This document shows positions 10,095 through 18,676 of a DNA stretch of 64,000 bases, piece by piece. How positions within the stretch are numbered: the stretch's first letter is position 1; the number at the start of each line of letters is the position of its first letter. The notes below the pieces were generated by a model that was given only the letters and a program-made list of their open reading frames with translations, ran no database searches and was not told where the DNA came from. A program made the position numbers and the translations under genes. The DNA is taken from positions 23,543 to 87,542 of the forward strand of contig UQXF01000001.1 of assembly GCA_900544905.1 (NCBI GenBank). Reading direction: 5' to 3'. The stretch comes from an uncultured Clostridium sp. GTDB taxonomy: Bacteria; Bacillota; Clostridia; Lachnospirales; Lachnospiraceae.

Positions 10095-10190
10095 ACAAAA
10101 GGAACAATCGCCCACAAGGGGGTTGACCAGTTAACAAAATAGCAATGCCACCCTGCACCGGTCAAAGTACAAGGGTGGTTTTTGCTATGT
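10095..10190 (+). ncRNA. Putative antisense antitoxin RNA of a par/Fst-like type I toxin-antitoxin locus
   Basis: Transcription from the 10060 promoter would give an RNA of about 95 nt ending in the stem AGCAA..CCACCCT / AGGGTGG..TTGCT (10141-10186). Its 5' part (10101-10128, GGAACAATCG then AGGGGGTTGACC) repeats, in the same orientation relative to transcription, the 5' part of the convergent toxin mRNA (10342-10313), and its 3' end is complementary to the toxin mRNA 3' end. Repeated 5' segments plus a shared terminator are the hallmark of par/Fst-type RNAI/RNAII pairs. In addition AUCGCCC near its 5' end can pair with the GGGUGAU of the toxin ribosome site (with one G-U pair). Endpoints are inferred from the promoter and terminator. 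Confidence 0.65.
10141..10186. terminator. Bidirectional terminator shared by toxin and antitoxin RNAs
   Basis: CCACCCT (10148-10154) pairs with AGGGTGG (10172-10178), followed by TTTTT on the + strand; an outer AGCAA/TTGCT (10141-10145/10182-10186) extends the stem. On the - strand the same hairpin follows the toxin stop codon (10195) and is followed by a weaker T tract. It lies where the two convergent RNAs overlap. Confidence 0.7.
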
Positions 10191-10194
10191 ATGA

Positions 10195-10284
10195 CTACTT
10201 ACAAAACGTAAAAACGAATGTAAGCAATGCCAAAAGGAAAAGACCAAAGGTCATCAAGTCCTTAAAATCAAAATGATTTTTCAT
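10195..10284 (-). CDS. 29-residue holin-like type I toxin peptide (Hol-Tox-like)
   Basis: The ATG at 10284 opens a 29-codon frame encoding MKNHFDFKDLMTFGLFLLAL then LTFVFTFCK: a short charged N-terminus, one membrane-spanning helix and a terminal lysine. The LMTFGLFLLALLTFV core resembles the 'putative holin-like toxin' peptides of Bacillota. A strong GGGGGTG site lies six bases upstream; an in-frame ATG two codons earlier abuts that site and is unlikely. The leader contains a small hairpin (CATTC/GAATG) just before the ribosome site, as in Fst-type mRNAs. Its own promoter (10350-10378) and the convergent small RNA at 10095-10190 make this a type I toxin-antitoxin locus. Expected action is membrane depolarisation or growth arrest when unpaired; this is family inference. 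Confidence 0.75.
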   Translation of the reverse strand: MKNHFDFKDLMTFGLFLLALLTFVFTFCK

Positions 10285-10349
10285 AGGCATCACCCCCATT
10301 CTTTTGGAATGAGGTCAACACACCCTGTAACACGATTGCTCCATGGCTA

Positions 10350-10378
10350 ATTCTACCATATTCTCTTAATTCTGACAA
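10350..10378 (-). promoter_or_regulatory. Promoter of the toxin mRNA
   Basis: On the - strand TTGTCA (10378-10373) and TAGAAT (10355-10350) are separated by exactly 17 bases. Transcription would start near 10343, at the edge of the segment repeated in the antitoxin RNA. Confidence 0.65.
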
Positions 10379-10432
10379 ACCCTGTATAGCCACGAAAACG
10401 TATTATTTACCTGTCACATGTAAACATTTTTA

Positions 10433-11410
10433 TCACTGGGAAAATTCCACAATCAAAAGCTCCACCCCTACAACATCCTGCACCATTCCGGTTTTAATCC
10501 CCTGGTCCGTTGCCTGGCATTTCTCCACCATGCTTTTCAGTCTTTCATAAGAATATTTTCCTGCCTGGGCTGCATATTTTTTCACACTAAAGGGCGGAAT
10601 CCCACAGGCTGCCGCCATTGTCTTGTTATCTTTTCCCTCGGACATAAGCACCGATATCTGCATCAAAATATGAAAATGCCTGGTAAGCATATACAGCACA
10701 CGCATAGCCGGTTCCCGCAGGGCAAGCAAATCATGATAGAGCAGCAATGCTTTATCCTGGTTATGCACACCGATTGCATCCAGCATCTCAAACATTTTAT
10801 CGGATGCCTGGCTGACACATACCTCCCGGATATCCTCCAGAGTAATTTTCTCACTGTCGTAGCAGTAACAGAAAAGCTTCTCCATCTCGTTTTTCAGCAA
10901 AAGCATATCCGTTCCCATATGCTCCACAAAATAGAAAATAGCCGAATCCTCTATCTGCTTTCCCTCTGCCCTGCAAAGTCCTTTTACCCAGGTAATCAGC
11001 ATTTTTTCGTCCGGTGTGTTCATCTCCGAAGCATATCCATGCTTGCCAATCCATTTGTATAAACGGCTTCTCTTGTCAACCTCTTTTTCCACAAAAATTA
11101 CATGGGTGGAGTCCGGGAACTGTTCCAGCCGTTTTTCTATTTCCTCCGGCGTCTTTTTAAACAATCCGCTGTTTTCCAGGACAAGCACGCGTTCTTCCGC
11201 AAAAAACGGCAGGGTTTCCCCGATATCCAGTACCGCCTGCAGCTGGAAATTATTCCCCTCAAAATAATTATAGTTCATGGTATCCTCTGTATCCACCATG
11301 GCTTTTGCCAGCTTATCCCTGTACTGCCGCTTCAGATAATCCTCTGTTCCGAATAACAGGTAAAACTGCTTTATCTCATTTTTCTCAATATCCTGATTAA
11401 TCGTTTTCAT
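10433..11410 (-). CDS. holA: DNA polymerase III subunit delta
   Basis: HolA is the clamp-loader delta subunit that opens the beta sliding clamp. The 325-residue protein matches the family: N-terminal FYLLFGTEDYLKRQYRDKL, the LPFFAEERVLVLENSG strand, and the C-terminal helical domain (HFHILMQISVLMSEGKDNKTMAAACGIPPFSVKKYAAQAGKY) typical of Bacillota delta. Walker motifs are degenerate as usual. It overlaps the end of comEC by 14 nt and they are translationally coupled; comEC-holA is a common pair in Bacillota. Confidence 0.95.
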   Translation of the reverse strand: MKTINQDIEKNEIKQFYLLFGTEDYLKRQYRDKLAKAMVDTEDTMNYNYFEGNNFQLQAVLDIGETLPFFAEERVLVLENSGLFKKTPEEIEKRLEQFPDSTHVIFVEKEVDKRSRLYKWIGKHGYASEMNTPDEKMLITWVKGLCRAEGKQIEDSAIFYFVEHMGTDMLLLKNEMEKLFCYCYDSEKITLEDIREVCVSQASDKMFEMLDAIGVHNQDKALLLYHDLLALREPAMRVLYMLTRHFHILMQISVLMSEGKDNKTMAAACGIPPFSVKKYAAQAGKYSYERLKSMVEKCQATDQGIKTGMVQDVVGVELLIVEFSQ

Positions 11411-13790
11411 AAACTCTCCAATCCGTCAAAAACGGTGTCACCCGGTATGTCCTTCCATCTGTATCTATGGTAATTGCTCCACTGTCTTTTGTCAAATATA
11501 TCTTTTCTGCGTACACAGACAGCCGCTCCATAACCTCTGCTGCCGGATGTCCGTAACGGTTTCCCTCCCCCACAGACACACATGCCACCTCCGGGCGTAC
11601 TGTCTTTAAAAAGACCTCCGAGGAAGCTGTTGCAGAGCCATGGTGCGCCACCTTCAAAACCTCTATTGTTTCCCCGGTCATATCCGCAAGAATACTTTCT
11701 TCTACCGACTTATCCATATCACCTGTTAACAGGGTGTCAAAATTCCGGTAGGAAAGCTTTAATACAAGGCTGCCCGTATTCTTATCCGCATATTCCTTTG
11801 CCTCCGGATTTAGGCAGGTAAAAATTGTTCCATCTATCTGTAACGTATCTCCCTTTTTCATGTAGTAAAGCCTGCATCCCTTTTTCATTGCCATCTGCTC
11901 CAGTTTGCGGTAGGCTTCATCAGGATTTGCAATATCCGGAAGCACAAAATTACCAACAAAAACCGTATCGTCCTCTAAAAGCTCTGCAATGCCGCTATAA
12001 TGGTCGCTGTCGCTGTGGGTGACAAAAACATAATCCAGCCTTCCGGCGCCATAAAATTTAGCGCTGTTTTTTAATACATAGGTACCCACCTTCTGTCTTG
12101 AGCTGCTGCCCCCGTCTATGAGAATATGGCATCTTGACGGAGTGCGGATATAGATTCCATCTCCCTGTCCCACATCAAGCATACACACAGTTAATGAAGC
12201 TGGCAGGCAAAAAAACGCAAATTGTAACACGTAAGCTGCTCCGGCACCCGCCAGCAGGAATTTCCGGTATATTTCTATCCTTCTGCATTTTTTCTTACAA
12301 TACCTGCCTATGACTGAGGCTTCCTCCCGGCTGTACGCCGCTAACAGGAAAACCGCTATTATCATATAATATCCTGCTATCCAGCGCATATCCGGTCTGC
12401 CGGTGCATACCGTGTGAAAGGGAAGACCCTCGCTGGCATGACACAGCCACACATACAGCTTAAATATAAGCTGCGCCGGCAGGCTCATGAGCCTTGCCCC
12501 CTCCAGCCAAAAACACCCGGCTAATCCCCCTGCAATCAAAACCAACAAAAGAAGGCTCATCAACGGCACCACAATTACATTTAACAGCACACCGTACAGG
12601 GGTATCTCATAGAAATAATAAAGCATAACCGGCAAAAGCACCAGCTGTACACTGATACTCACAAACAGACCCTCCAGACAATGCGGCATTTCCGGTAACA
12701 GAAGCTTCCAGACAGGATTTACCAACGCAATCCCCATAACCGCTCCAAAGGAAAGCAGAAAGCCCGCCTGGGTTATCTGGTATGGGTTTAACAAAAGCAT
12801 CCAAAACAGAGCCAGGGCAATGGAGGTCAGTGCATCATACCTCCTGCCCCCTACATCTGCCCCAATGGAAATTATCAGCATAACCACCGCCCGCATTGTA
12901 GCCCCGGACATCCCCGTCATCATGCCATACAGGCAGATAAAAGCCATTCCGATACCCGCCGATACCAGATAGCTGCCCGACAGCTTTCTCAAGAAATGAT
13001 ACAGTGTCCCTCCAATCATGGCAATATGCAATCCGGAAATGGCTATCAGGTGGGCAATTCCATTTCTCTGGTAGAGCTGTTTCAGCTCTGTATCCAGCCC
13101 TTCCTTATCCCCCAAAACCATTGCCGCCGCAAGAGACCCATTCTCCTCATCTAACATATCATAATACACACCGGACAACCGTTGCCGGATTTCGTACAAA
13201 TACTGCCGGACCGGCACCTCCGGAGACACCACAGTCTCCAGCTCCGTCTCCTGCAGGGCGAGAAATACACCGTTCCCATATTGATAGCTTTGCTCATCAT
13301 ACCCGCCTGGATTGGCAGCTCTTGAAAATTCCTTCACTCTGCCTCTTCCCTCAATCCGGCTTCCCAGCAGCAATGTCTCCTGTCCTTCCAGCGAGACCTC
13401 CAGCTTCATATGAAACGGATGCTGCTCCTGTGCATCGCTGTCCGTCAGCTCCCTGACCGCCACAATATAACAGGTTTCCCGTTCCGAAACTTCCATCCCT
13501 GTTATTTTTCCGGCAAACCATATCTCCTTCCCGGTCTGCTCCATATAGTATTCCGTCATACAGCGGGTACCTGCCATACAGCATGCACCCATCACAAAAA
13601 ACAAAAGCCCCAGTCCGAGAATGTTCCTGTTCTCCTTTATCCAGCCTGGGGTTTTCCTTTGCAGGCACAGGGCTGTCAGTAATGCCCCGGCTCCAATTGT
13701 ACATAAAACCACCGCACCTATTGGTAATGCTCTGGTTAACACCTCTCCAAGTATGAACAAGCTTACCCAATAAAGCATCGGTCTTTTCAA
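11397..13790 (-). CDS. comEC: ComEC/Rec2 competence DNA-uptake channel
   Basis: ComEC forms the membrane channel that passes transforming single-stranded DNA into the cytoplasm. The 797-residue protein has N-terminal membrane segments and an OB-like DUF4131 region (about 30-190), the Competence domain with GIAHLIAISGLHIAMIGG (about 245-265) and many membrane helices, and a C-terminal metallo-beta-lactamase-like domain with DVGQGDGIYI and THSDSDHYSG and KVAHHGS. The frame begins at a TTG (13790) directly after the stop of the upstream lipoprotein gene; an AGGAGG lies 14 bases before it. An ATG four codons in (13778) is an alternative. Its stop overlaps holA. Confidence 0.94.
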   Translation of the reverse strand: MKRPMLYWVSLFILGEVLTRALPIGAVVLCTIGAGALLTALCLQRKTPGWIKENRNILGLGLLFFVMGACCMAGTRCMTEYYMEQTGKEIWFAGKITGMEVSERETCYIVAVRELTDSDAQEQHPFHMKLEVSLEGQETLLLGSRIEGRGRVKEFSRAANPGGYDEQSYQYGNGVFLALQETELETVVSPEVPVRQYLYEIRQRLSGVYYDMLDEENGSLAAAMVLGDKEGLDTELKQLYQRNGIAHLIAISGLHIAMIGGTLYHFLRKLSGSYLVSAGIGMAFICLYGMMTGMSGATMRAVVMLIISIGADVGGRRYDALTSIALALFWMLLLNPYQITQAGFLLSFGAVMGIALVNPVWKLLLPEMPHCLEGLFVSISVQLVLLPVMLYYFYEIPLYGVLLNVIVVPLMSLLLLVLIAGGLAGCFWLEGARLMSLPAQLIFKLYVWLCHASEGLPFHTVCTGRPDMRWIAGYYMIIAVFLLAAYSREEASVIGRYCKKKCRRIEIYRKFLLAGAGAAYVLQFAFFCLPASLTVCMLDVGQGDGIYIRTPSRCHILIDGGSSSRQKVGTYVLKNSAKFYGAGRLDYVFVTHSDSDHYSGIAELLEDDTVFVGNFVLPDIANPDEAYRKLEQMAMKKGCRLYYMKKGDTLQIDGTIFTCLNPEAKEYADKNTGSLVLKLSYRNFDTLLTGDMDKSVEESILADMTGETIEVLKVAHHGSATASSEVFLKTVRPEVACVSVGEGNRYGHPAAEVMERLSVYAEKIYLTKDSGAITIDTDGRTYRVTPFLTDWRVYEND

Positions 13791-14750
13791 TTATTCTTCT
13801 GTTTCCTCCTGTTCAATCAAATCCAGATTCCGCTCAAAAATACCGTCAAAGGGCATGGTTTCCCTGTAAAACGGCTGTTTTTCCCCATTTTTCAAAAACT
13901 GTACCTTTGAAACCGTCGGAAGCTCCACCAGGGAGTTCACAACGGAATACACAATGATATCGTTTTTCAGGGTATTGTTGGTATCATAAAATTCATCACT
14001 TAAATCTACATAACAGATTCCGTCCTTTACCGACAGGTTCTGAATGGTTGTTTTTTCCGACAGCGTGGCTGTATAGCCCTCTCCCTCCGGTCCATCAATC
14101 AGGGATTCCACCACAATTCTTGCCAGAGATGTATTATTGGATATCTCTACCGTCTTGCGGTATTCCTTTAAGGCTTCTCCGGATTCATTGGCAAAATACA
14201 GTACAATGGTTCCCTTTTGTTTATATCCACTTTCACTGTCAAAAGACATATTAAAGGAATCCGCATCAAAGCTCTCGGAAACCGTCGCTGTATCCTCATT
14301 CGCATTGGCAACATCTGTCAGGGAAAGAGTCACGGAATCAATCCCCTCCAGCTGTAATAATGATTTTACGGTGCACGCCTTAAAAAACAAGAGAGACTCT
14401 GCATCCACAGAATCATACAATACATTAAAAACTGCCTCCAGACCACCATGTCTGCTGCCAGGTCTGGTTTCAATATAGGTTATACCCTCCGGTATCGGCG
14501 TCTGGTAATCCACATTCGTCTCTGCATTCTCTAAAAATTCAATCAATCCATCTGCATCCGCCAGCACATCCCCACTATTTTCCAGGGTATATACCTCCTG
14601 CACAATATCGGTTTTGTCCGTATTGACAAAGTAAGCATAAATCTGGTTTTCTTCCAGTACCACAGGCTCCTCAGCCACCGGCTCCTCTGTTCCGCATGCC
14701 GTCAGCAGCCCGGTTAATATGAAAAGAAATAATAAATAAACTTTTTTCAT
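13791..14750 (-). CDS. GerMN-domain lipoprotein
   Basis: The 319-residue protein has a lipoprotein signal (LTGLLTACG, Cys at about 19) and a C-terminal GerMN domain (about 180-290: VLYFANESGEALKEYRKTVE, SLARIVVESLIDGP, CYVDLSDEFYD). A first, diverged GerMN-like repeat may occupy residues 35-150. GerM-type lipoproteins contribute to spore germination or to envelope assembly around the engulfing forespore. The gene sits between a histidine kinase and comEC, with 14 nt and 0 nt spacing, so it is in the same transcript. Assignment to GerM proper rather than another GerMN protein is uncertain. Confidence 0.85.
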   Translation of the reverse strand: MKKVYLLFLFILTGLLTACGTEEPVAEEPVVLEENQIYAYFVNTDKTDIVQEVYTLENSGDVLADADGLIEFLENAETNVDYQTPIPEGITYIETRPGSRHGGLEAVFNVLYDSVDAESLLFFKACTVKSLLQLEGIDSVTLSLTDVANANEDTATVSESFDADSFNMSFDSESGYKQKGTIVLYFANESGEALKEYRKTVEISNNTSLARIVVESLIDGPEGEGYTATLSEKTTIQNLSVKDGICYVDLSDEFYDTNNTLKNDIIVYSVVNSLVELPTVSKVQFLKNGEKQPFYRETMPFDGIFERNLDLIEQEETEE

Positions 14751-14764
14751 AATGTCACGTCACC

Positions 14765-16204
14765 TCAGCTCACATATTTGAGCGGAATTCTCACAGTAAA
14801 TGTGGTTCCCTCACCCGGCTCAGAATACAGTTTGATGGCACCCTTATGCATTAAAATCGCATTTCTGGTAATGGCAAGTCCCAAACCGGTTCCTCCGGTT
14901 TCCCTGCTCCTTGCCTTGTCAACGCGATAAAAACGCTCAAATACCTGTGCCTGGCATTCCTCCGGAATACCGACGCCATTGTCCTGTACCTTAACATAGA
15001 AAAACTTGTGGTCAGCATTTAAGGAGACATGTACATTACCGCCATCATTGTTGTATTTGACTGCGTTCTCAATCAGGTTGGAAAGTGCAAGGGACAATTT
15101 CACCTCATCCACTTCTCCAACCACCTCCCGGAAGCTCTCAAACACCACCTCAATATTCCGCTTCGCCGCCAGCGGTTTAATTCTCTTCAACAAAAGCTCC
15201 AGCAATGCATTGATATTCACCGGTTCAATATTGAGCTCCGCCGCCTTTTTGTCCATTTTTACAAGGGTCAGCAAATCATTGATTATCTTATTTTCCCGGT
15301 CAATCTCCTCCACCATATCGGACATAAATTCCCGGTACATCTCATTTGGCACATCCTCCTGCATTAACAAAGAGTCTGCCAGCACCTTCATCGATGTAAT
15401 CGGCGTCTTCAATTCATGGGACACATTTGACACAAATTCCTGTCTGGACTCCTCCAGCACCCGCATTTTGTCAATCAGAATGTTAAAGGAATCCGTCAGC
15501 TGTGATAATTCATTCAACCGGCTTCCCACATTTAATTTTTCCAGATGTCCCTCATTCAGACCGGATATCTGGGTATTTAATTTCTTAATGTCCCATACGC
15601 TGATATTACAGATAATGAATGCCGCCATCAAAGCCAGCAGGGAAAACAGCATAATCAAAATATCTGCCTGCTGGGCAATGTATGCATTGGTGTCCTCAAT
15701 GTCCTTCAATGAAACCGTTGCAATCATGACACCATTTACCACCTTATCCGTATTCACAATGGGTATTATAATCTCCGCATAGTCATTCACCATACGGATA
15801 TTTTTGTCCTTTTCACCGCGCATAACACGCAGTACTTCATCATAAATAATATAATTTCCCTGGTCAATTGTATAGGTGTCCTTCACTATCCGGTAATTGG
15901 AATCAACGACAAGGATTCGTCCCTCCCATACATTTGCCAGCTGGTCAATCTCCACATTCAGGTTATCCTGCATGGAATCAATGGTAAACTGGTTTACCAA
16001 TATCTGATTCCCCATAATGCTGCACTGGTTTTGCACCAGCAGAAGCTTTTCCTCCACTGTCTTATCGTTGTAGGAGCGCTGCAGCATGATATTAAAAAAT
16101 ACCATAATCACAAAGGACAGAAGAAAAAAACACAGGAAAATGATAACCTTCAGACTGCGGAACGGATTTGTCTTTTTCTTATTTTTTGAAATAATAACCG
16201 ACAC
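14765..16204 (-). CDS. Membrane sensor histidine kinase
   Basis: The product has two membrane segments flanking an extracytoplasmic sensor of about 140 residues, a HAMP linker, a HisKA domain with the phospho-acceptor His in SNVSHELKTPITS (H263 from the GTG start) and a HATPase_c domain with NLIENAVKYN, DNGVGIP and GGTGLGLAI. It pairs with the overlapping response regulator. I set the start at a GTG (16204) inside the last codons of the regulator, which gives a normal short cytoplasmic N-terminus; an in-frame ATG at 16249 would lengthen the overlap to 71 nt. The domain order resembles PhoR/WalK-type kinases. The signal is unknown; the embedding between comEA and comEC is noteworthy. Confidence 0.88.
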   Translation of the reverse strand: MSVIISKNKKKTNPFRSLKVIIFLCFFLLSFVIMVFFNIMLQRSYNDKTVEEKLLLVQNQCSIMGNQILVNQFTIDSMQDNLNVEIDQLANVWEGRILVVDSNYRIVKDTYTIDQGNYIIYDEVLRVMRGEKDKNIRMVNDYAEIIIPIVNTDKVVNGVMIATVSLKDIEDTNAYIAQQADILIMLFSLLALMAAFIICNISVWDIKKLNTQISGLNEGHLEKLNVGSRLNELSQLTDSFNILIDKMRVLEESRQEFVSNVSHELKTPITSMKVLADSLLMQEDVPNEMYREFMSDMVEEIDRENKIINDLLTLVKMDKKAAELNIEPVNINALLELLLKRIKPLAAKRNIEVVFESFREVVGEVDEVKLSLALSNLIENAVKYNNDGGNVHVSLNADHKFFYVKVQDNGVGIPEECQAQVFERFYRVDKARSRETGGTGLGLAITRNAILMHKGAIKLYSEPGEGTTFTVRIPLKYVS

Positions 16205-16865
16205 CCCACTTCGTCTGAATATATTTTGGGTCTCCCGGATTCGACTCAATCTTCTCTCTCAGTCTTCTTACATGGACATCCACGGTACGTCCGTCCCCCA
16301 ATGCATCACTTCCCCAGATTTCCTTTAAAAGGTCGTCTCTGGAATATACCTTGTTGGGATGAAAAAGCAGCAGTGTCAGAATATTAAATTCCTTTGCAGT
16401 GAGATTTACATCCTTTCCTGCAATTGTAACCCGCCGGCTCTCCAGCTCAATTGTCATGTCACCTTCCACCAAAAGCTTCGGCTTCGGAGTATCCGGAGTC
16501 TTTTTCTGGTTTCTGCGGATAATCGCCTTAATCCGCGCTTTTACCTCCAAAATATTAAAGGGCTTGGTAATATAGTCGTCTGCTCCGTATTCCAGACCCA
16601 ATATTTTGTCCATGTCATCCCCTTTGGCAGTGAGCATAATAATCGGGACATCCGAAAATTCACGGATTGCCTGGCATACCTCAAAGCCTGACAGCCCCGG
16701 AAGCATAACATCCAGAAGAATAATATCAAACTCATTATTCTTTGCAAGCTCTAATGCCTCCTCTCCGTCATAGGCAGCGGTAACCTCCATTTCATCCTGT
16801 TCCAATGAAAATTTAATCCCTTTTACAATCAGCTTCTCATCATCTACAACTAATACTTTTTTCAT
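16179..16865 (-). CDS. OmpR/PhoB-family response regulator
   Basis: The 228-residue regulator has a receiver domain with the acidic pair D8/D9, phosphorylation site D52 (LLDVMLPG) and K101 (ITKPF), and a C-terminal winged helix (RDDLLKEIWG, GRTVDVHVRRLREKIE, VWGVGYYF-like WGVGYYFKK end). It is the first gene of a two-component pair, with its 3' end overlapping the kinase. It starts 31 nt after the comEA stop... that is, downstream of comEA on the same strand, so it may be co-transcribed with the com genes. Confidence 0.95.
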   Translation of the reverse strand: MKKVLVVDDEKLIVKGIKFSLEQDEMEVTAAYDGEEALELAKNNEFDIILLDVMLPGLSGFEVCQAIREFSDVPIIMLTAKGDDMDKILGLEYGADDYITKPFNILEVKARIKAIIRRNQKKTPDTPKPKLLVEGDMTIELESRRVTIAGKDVNLTAKEFNILTLLLFHPNKVYSRDDLLKEIWGSDALGDGRTVDVHVRRLREKIESNPGDPKYIQTKWGVGYYFKK

Positions 16866-16896
16866 CCCAACTCTCCTATTATCTATCCTTCATATA

Positions 16897-17496
16897 TCAT
16901 TTACATTTAATGCTCCCCTTTATCTTATTAAATACACCTTCCTTGATTCCCGGAATCTCCATCAGTTCTTCGATGGATTTGAATCCGCCATGCTCCTCCC
17001 GGTACTGGATAATGACCTCCGCCTTTGACTCGCCTATCCCTGGCAGTGTCATTAAGGCTTCCCTGTCTGCCTGATTAATATTAACCAGTCCGTCATCCTC
17101 CAAAACCGGTTCTCCAGTCTCTTCCTCCATTCCCGGAACATACAGGGTTTGTCCATCGGTCATATGCTCTGCCTGGTTCAGAGCCTCCGGACGTCCCTCC
17201 TTTGTCACTCCCCCTGCCAGCTCTAATGCATCACAAATCCTTGCATCCGCTGACAGCTGGTATACACCGGGCTTTTCTACGTGACCACAGACATACACAT
17301 AAATCCGCTGCTGTGCAGCAGCCACCTCCTGGTTTTCCAAATCGGACAAGGTCTCTTCCGTACCGGAAACAGCTGCGGTCTGTCCGTCCGAAAGGGCTGT
17401 CCCCTTATCCGATGCGGTCATGACAGCCTCCTTTGTTCCACACCCTGTCAGGAAACCCAGCCCTAGAAACATAATCAGCCATATGTATTTGCTCAT
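16897..17496 (-). CDS. comEA: ComEA-like DNA-binding lipoprotein (SLBB plus helix-hairpin-helix)
   Basis: The 199-residue protein has a lipoprotein signal (LGLGFLTGCG), an SLBB domain (IYVYVCGHVEKPGVYQL ... ALELAGGVTKEG) and a C-terminal tandem helix-hairpin-helix (VNINQADREALMTLPGIG, SKAEVIIQYREEHGGF, IEELMEIPGIKE). ComEA captures double-stranded DNA at the cell surface for uptake by ComEC, which lies four genes downstream on the same strand. The start at 17496 follows an AAAGGGAGTG site and gives a proper signal peptide; the frame can be extended to 17532 without a ribosome site. Classical ComEA has a membrane anchor; here a lipobox replaces it. Confidence 0.9.
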   Translation of the reverse strand: MSKYIWLIMFLGLGFLTGCGTKEAVMTASDKGTALSDGQTAAVSGTEETLSDLENQEVAAAQQRIYVYVCGHVEKPGVYQLSADARICDALELAGGVTKEGRPEALNQAEHMTDGQTLYVPGMEEETGEPVLEDDGLVNINQADREALMTLPGIGESKAEVIIQYREEHGGFKSIEELMEIPGIKEGVFNKIKGSIKCK

Positions 17497-17654
17497 TTTT
17501 ACACTCCCTTTCTCTTCAAAACAGTTACACAATTACAAAACGGAGTGCAATTTATAAAATGAAATAAAATAAGATATGTTTTCATAATACCTAAAATATG
17601 AACAATTTACAACTGTTTTTTTATCTATATTGCATCTAAAAAAGGACAATTCTT

Positions 17655-18216
17655 ACAAAATCAGACCTGTCTGCCGCAACCTCCTCGCAGAGGAGTACAT
17701 AATTTTCACTATCGGAAGCTCCTTAAGATTTCCATGCCTTTTGCTATTTTTGTATAGTATCAGCCATGTATAACAGGATGATTTTTGCACAACCTTACGC
17801 TTCCTTGAAAGCTGGATGTTTTTAGACATTTGCCCTTATTGTGCGTCTTACGTGAAAACTCATGCCACAACAAGTGGTTTCTCTATTGGTTTGCAGACCC
17901 TGTGTGAACGCGGGCACTTGGAACCTGTTCCTTAGATTCCTAGTGTCCCTTGCGTTCTAAGCGGAGCAAAAGCGTGTCTGCAAACCAATGAGAACCACTG
18001 TGTGGCATTCAAACAATCACTTTGGACGCACATGGCAAATGTCTATAAAAACAGCAGCTTTCTAAGGAATCTAGTTGATTGCAAAAATCGTCACTGTTAT
18101 ACATGGCTGATACACTATACCATATGCAAAAGGCATAGATACATTTTCAGCTTCCGATAGTGAAAATTATATCTGGCAGCTTCGCTGCCACCAGCGGCAG
18201 ACAGGTCTGATTTTTG
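17655..18216. repeat. ~560-bp imperfect palindrome (foldback element or giant structured RNA)
   Basis: This non-coding stretch is a near-continuous inverted repeat with its centre near 17930. Exactly matched arm pairs include 17661-17677/18194-18210 (TCAGACCTGTCTGCCGC), 17701-17720/18149-18168 (starts AATTTTCACTATCGG), 17757-17776/18094-18113 (GTATCAGCCATGTATAACAG) and 17885-17898/17976-17989 (ATTGGTTTGCAGAC), joined by segments that match imperfectly. At equivalent places in both arms there is a local hairpin of different sequence: CTCCTC-GCA-GAGGAG (17681-17695) and TGGCAGC-TTC-GCTGCCA (18174-18190). There is no reading frame of note on either strand. The outer ends are flanked by TTA on both sides, which could be a short target duplication or chance. 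I do not recognise a described family. Confidence 0.85.
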
Positions 18217-18235
18217 TTATTCCGGGCATTTCGTT

Positions 18236-18676
18236 CTATGCTTCCCACTTAAAGACGATAAGTCCGGCAATTGCAATCACAATTCCGATAAGCTTAGATA
18301 CGGAAAACGGCACCTTTTCCACACCAAACCAGCCAAACAGCTCAATCAGATAGCCCACTAACACCTGGGTTATGACAATTGCCAGAATTGCCTTTGCCGG
18401 TCCCAGTGAAGCCATGCTCTGAATTACCGTAAATGTGATAAATGCACCAATCACGCCTCCTAACAGCATATATTTGTGGTCCACCTTAAACAAATCTCCA
18501 ACCGGCACCTTCCCCTGCTCCGTAAACAAAAAGAAGCCTGCACATACAATAAATGCAGTCAGCTGGACAAAGCTGTTTGTCAGCCACGGACCTGTCTCCT
18601 TCGTCACTCCTGTGTTAAATACTCCCTGAATACTCATCAATGCGCCTGAAATGCAGGCAATCAAAAAGCCCCACAT
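18236..18676 (-). CDS. DMT-superfamily (DUF606/YdcZ-like) membrane transporter
   Basis: The 146-residue protein has about five membrane helices and begins MWGFLIACISGALMSIQGVFNT, the typical start of the DUF606 (YdcZ) family of half-size drug/metabolite transporters, with PAKAILAIVITQVLVGYLIE in the second half. The start at 18676 is preceded by AGGAGGG at a seven-base spacing; an upstream ATG at 18700 lies before the ribosome site. It stands alone between the solute-binding lipoprotein and the large palindrome, with no partner half-transporter visible, so it probably acts as a homodimer. Substrate is unknown. Confidence 0.85.
   Translation of the reverse strand: MWGFLIACISGALMSIQGVFNTGVTKETGPWLTNSFVQLTAFIVCAGFFLFTEQGKVPVGDLFKVDHKYMLLGGVIGAFITFTVIQSMASLGPAKAILAIVITQVLVGYLIELFGWFGVEKVPFSVSKLIGIVIAIAGLIVFKWEA

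Noticed and set aside
17655..18216. Insertion sequence with terminal inverted repeats
   Set aside because: There is no transposase frame, and the pairing runs through the whole element rather than only at its ends.
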